Shown: positions 4,324 to 6,718 of the stretch, in pieces | Layout: each line of letters begins with the position of its first letter | Numbering within the stretch: the first letter of the stretch is position 1 | Origin: Phycisphaerales bacterium | Lineage (GTDB): Bacteria > Planctomycetota > Phycisphaerae > Phycisphaerales > UBA1924 | Reading direction: 5' to 3' | Assembly (NCBI GenBank): GCA_019747615.1 | Contig: JAIEQQ010000231.1 | Span: 1-6,718, forward strand | Length of the DNA stretch: 6,718 nt | Notes under the pieces: model-generated | The model's input: the letters and a program-made list of their open reading frames with translations, nothing else | What the model was told of the DNA's origin: nothing | Database searches by the model: none | Translations under genes and position numbers: made by a program

Positions 4324-6699
4324 ATGACCACGATGACCTCCAGAAGTTCCGCCGTTCCGACGCACCCGGACGCCGATCGGCACGATGCGGGCCGCGCCGC
4401 CCTGGCGTCGTTTGCCGGCGGCGCAGCCCGTGACATCGCGAGCGGGCCGGATGCGGCGTCGCTTCGTGAGTCGATCGAGCGGGCGTGCGGCGCGCTGTTC
4501 CGCAAGCAGCGCGAGGATCAGCCGAGCTTTCCCGGTGCGCACTGGTGTGCGGAGTTGGAGGGGGACTCGATCCTCTCCAGCGAGTACATGTTGATGAAGT
4601 ACATCCTGGGGCAGGAGGATGGCGAGCGTGAGCGGTGGCTGCTGCCGCGGCTGGCGAAGCAGCTTCGGCTGAGTCAGCGTGCCGATGGCTCATGGGGGCA
4701 GTATCCCGGCTCGCCGGCGGACATCAGCGCGTGCGTGAAGTCGTATCTGTGCTTGAAGCTGGCGGGTGATGACGTGAACGCGGCGCAGATGGTGCGGGCG
4801 CGCGAGCTGATCCGCCAGCAGGGCGGCGCCGAGAAGATCAACACGTTCTCGATGTTCTATCTGGCGTGTCTGGGGATTGTGACATGGCAGGCGTGCCCGG
4901 CGATCCCGCCGCAGATCGTGCTGGCGCCGCACTGGGCGCCGTTTCACATTCGGCGGATGGCGGCGTGGACGCGGACGATGATCTTGCCGCTGGCGCTGTG
5001 CTCGGCGCTCCAGCCGGTGCGCAAGCTCACGGTGAATATCGATGAGCTGTTCGTGGACATCGCGAACAAGTCGCGATTGAACAAGGCCTGGGACGAGCGC
5101 GAGGTGGTGGGCTGGACGAACTTCTTCCTTGTCACGGACAAGCTGATGAAGCTCGCGCGCCGTGTCGGCTTTACGCCCTGGCGCAAGAAATCTGTGGCGC
5201 TCTGCGAAGAGTGGATCGCGCGTCGGATGGACTCGCGGACGACCGAGGGCCTGGGCGCGATCTTCCCGCCGATGGTGTATGTGCAGGTCGCGTTTCAGAA
5301 GCTCGGCTACGGGCGTGATCATCCGCTGATCATGCAAGCCGAGAAGGACCTGGACGCGTTCATCATCGATGAGCCCAATGCCGATGCTCGCCTGGATCAC
5401 ACAAGGTTGCAGCCGTGCTTCTCGCCGGTGTGGGACACGGCGATCGCGATCGACGCGCTGACTGAAGCGGGCGTGAGCGCCGCGAGCGACGAGCGTCTGG
5501 CTCGCGCGTGCGATTGGCTGCGCGCCCGCGAGGTGAAGCTTGTCGGCGATTGGATCGAGAACCTTCGCCCGGAGCATCGGGCCCTGCGCCCGGGCTTGGA
5601 CATGGCGTGCTGGGCCTTTGAGTATCGCAACGACTGGTACCCGGATGTTGATGACACCTGCATGGTGGCGCGGGCGCTGGCCAAGGCGGGCGATCGGCCG
5701 GGGCAGGATGCGAACCGCGATGGTGCGAAGCGCGCGGTGCAGTGGTTGATCGCGATGCAGAATGATGATGGCGGATGGGCGGCGTTTGATCGCACGAGCG
5801 ACCGAGCGTGGATGGAGGCGGTGCCGTTTGCGGATCACAACGCGATGCAGGACCCGAGCTGCTCGGACATCACCGGGCGCGTGGTGGAATCGCTCACGGT
5901 TTGCGGCGTCAGCCCGGATCATCCGGCGATCGAGCACGCGGTGCGGTACATGCTCCGCACGCAACAGCCCGAGGGTTGCTGGTGGGGGCGGTGGGGCAAC
6001 AACTACATCTACGGCACCTGGCAAGCCATCAACGGTCTTCACGCGGCGCGCGTCGCGGGTGATCATCCGGCGATGGTGCGGGCTCGCAACTGGCTGCTCT
6101 CGATCCAGAATGCCGACGGCGGGTTCGGCGAGTCGGCCAACAGCTACCTTGATCGCAACCTCATGGGCCAGGGGCCGAGCACGCCGAGCCAGACGGCCTG
6201 GGGCCTGATGACGCTGCTGAACTTGGTGCACGTGGATCATCCGGCGATCGCGCGAGCGGCGCGGTATCTGATGGATCAGCAGCTCGCGGGCGATAAGCCG
6301 GCGTTTACTGAGGCGCTCACGCGACGTGCCGCGGACGAGGCGGCGATGGCGCTCGGTGCTGGCGGCCCGCTGAACGGTCACGCGGAGATGAAGCCTGCGG
6401 CGGGCGATACGCGACGGGCGCATGAGCTGGCGGATGTCTACGGCATGAGCCCCGCAGTAAACGGCAACGCGAGTGGGCGCGTGCGAGGGCCGGGCAGCAT
6501 CGCGGGCGCACCGGAGGCCGATGAACCGTCACTGGCGAAGATCGATCACGTGCGCGACGTGGCCGGCGGCTGGAACGAGCACTGGTTCACCGGCACCGGC
6601 TTCCCGAAGGTGTTTTATCTTCGGTATCACCTGTATCGCCACAGCTTCCCGCTCAAGGCGCTGGCGAAGCTGGAGCGGGCCCGCAACGGCACGCGGTGA
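4324..6699 (+). CDS. shc: Squalene-hopene cyclase, with an insertion near the C-terminus
   Basis: Cyclises squalene to hopene or hopanol, the first committed step of hopanoid synthesis, as a monotopic enzyme on the inner side of the membrane. From the ATG at 4324 it has 791 residues, against roughly 630-680 for the usual enzyme. The catalytic acid motif is DVDDT (441-445). QW-type repeats are visible at 118-124 (QRADGSW), 479-485 (QNDDGGW), 548-553 (QPEGCW) and 595-601 (QNADGGF). Other family signatures are HWCAELEGD (73-81), GLGAIFPP (309-316), GRWGNNYIYGTW (555-566), TPSQTAW and FTGTGFP (755-761). Residues 654-746 are an Ala/Gly-rich insertion between DQQ and GGWNEHW, where the family normally has one continuous QW motif. 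The start is uncertain: the frame is open back to TTG 4231/ATG 4234, adding a basic stretch of about 30 residues, and no start has a Shine-Dalgarno. 4324 is preferred because the upstream start lies in a hairpin. The family call is certain; activity with the insertion is inferred from the intact motifs. Confidence 0.95.
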   Translation: MTTMTSRSSAVPTHPDADRHDAGRAALASFAGGAARDIASGPDAASLRESIERACGALFRKQREDQPSFPGAHWCAELEGDSILSSEYMLMKYILGQEDGERERWLLPRLAKQLRLSQRADGSWGQYPGSPADISACVKSYLCLKLAGDDVNAAQMVRARELIRQQGGAEKINTFSMFYLACLGIVTWQACPAIPPQIVLAPHWAPFHIRRMAAWTRTMILPLALCSALQPVRKLTVNIDELFVDIANKSRLNKAWDEREVVGWTNFFLVTDKLMKLARRVGFTPWRKKSVALCEEWIARRMDSRTTEGLGAIFPPMVYVQVAFQKLGYGRDHPLIMQAEKDLDAFIIDEPNADARLDHTRLQPCFSPVWDTAIAIDALTEAGVSAASDERLARACDWLRAREVKLVGDWIENLRPEHRALRPGLDMACWAFEYRNDWYPDVDDTCMVARALAKAGDRPGQDANRDGAKRAVQWLIAMQNDDGGWAAFDRTSDRAWMEAVPFADHNAMQDPSCSDITGRVVESLTVCGVSPDHPAIEHAVRYMLRTQQPEGCWWGRWGNNYIYGTWQAINGLHAARVAGDHPAMVRARNWLLSIQNADGGFGESANSYLDRNLMGQGPSTPSQTAWGLMTLLNLVHVDHPAIARAARYLMDQQLAGDKPAFTEALTRRAADEAAMALGAGGPLNGHAEMKPAAGDTRRAHELADVYGMSPAVNGNASGRVRGPGSIAGAPEADEPSLAKIDHVRDVAGGWNEHWFTGTGFPKVFYLRYHLYRHSFPLKALAKLERARNGTR
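5917..6248 (+). repeat. Three identical 14-mers marking cyclase repeats
   Basis: GATCATCCGGCGAT occurs at 5917-5930, 6061-6074 and 6235-6248, always in frame and encoding DHPA(I/M) at the head of a helix leading to a QW-type motif. The third copy leads instead to the interrupted one. This DNA-level identity reflects the internal repeat structure of the alpha/alpha-barrel enzyme. Confidence 0.8.
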
Positions 6700-6718
6700 T
6701 GTCGCGGCGTGATTGCGA

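Noticed and set aside
5236..5271. Loss of a QW motif in the middle of the cyclase, where GLGAIFPP follows a non-QW stretch
   Set aside because: As I recall, the GLGAI(F/Y)P form is common in bacterial squalene-hopene cyclases of the HpnF type, so it is not evidence of decay.
5866..5880. DITGR (515-519) in place of the DVTAH segment known from the Alicyclobacillus enzyme, lacking the His
   Set aside because: Arg at this place is, as I recall, frequent in cyclases of other bacteria, so it is not treated as an active-site defect.
4690..6423. Minus-strand open frame of 577 codons opposite the cyclase gene
   Set aside because: It is a His/Arg-rich shadow of the cyclase reading frame, with no domain of its own.

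Overview
The window looks like chromosomal DNA of a planctomycete, most likely a member of the Phycisphaerae. The reasons are the high GC content over most of its length, two Sec-exported proteins of kinds common in that group (a PPC-like protein, and an NxxGxxAF tandem-repeat protein ending in a paired GC-type dockerin-like tail), and a hopanoid cyclase. This assignment rests on recognising protein families, not on a marker gene.

Layout. Bases 1 to about 620 are different from the rest: GC is near 50%, the + strand is purine-rich, there is no convincing bacterial gene, and a leftward secreted-protein gene (533-1675) loses its family-like sequence at the edge of this block. Bases 1676-2243 are a non-coding gap holding the Shine-Dalgarno and possible promoter of that gene. 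A second leftward gene (2244-3755) encodes the exported repeat protein with the dockerin-like tail. Bases 3756-4323 are the divergent intergenic region, with nested inverted repeats near 4024-4094. A rightward gene (4324-6699) encodes squalene-hopene cyclase and reaches almost to the end of the window.

How the genes relate. The two leftward genes are 568 bases apart and each has its own ribosome binding site, so they are probably separate transcription units with products outside the cytoplasm. The cyclase makes the hopanoid skeleton for membranes and is transcribed away from them. No other hopanoid gene is visible, and no shared pathway between the three genes can be inferred.

Most worth a second look: (1) the compositional break near base 620, which may be a chimeric assembly join or the edge of inserted, perhaps eukaryote-like, DNA; (2) an insertion of about 90 residues that splits the last QW motif of the cyclase; (3) small repeat and hairpin arrangements upstream of the genes. 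I did not find convincing evidence of a wholly new multi-gene system. There are no tRNA, rRNA, CRISPR or transposase features.
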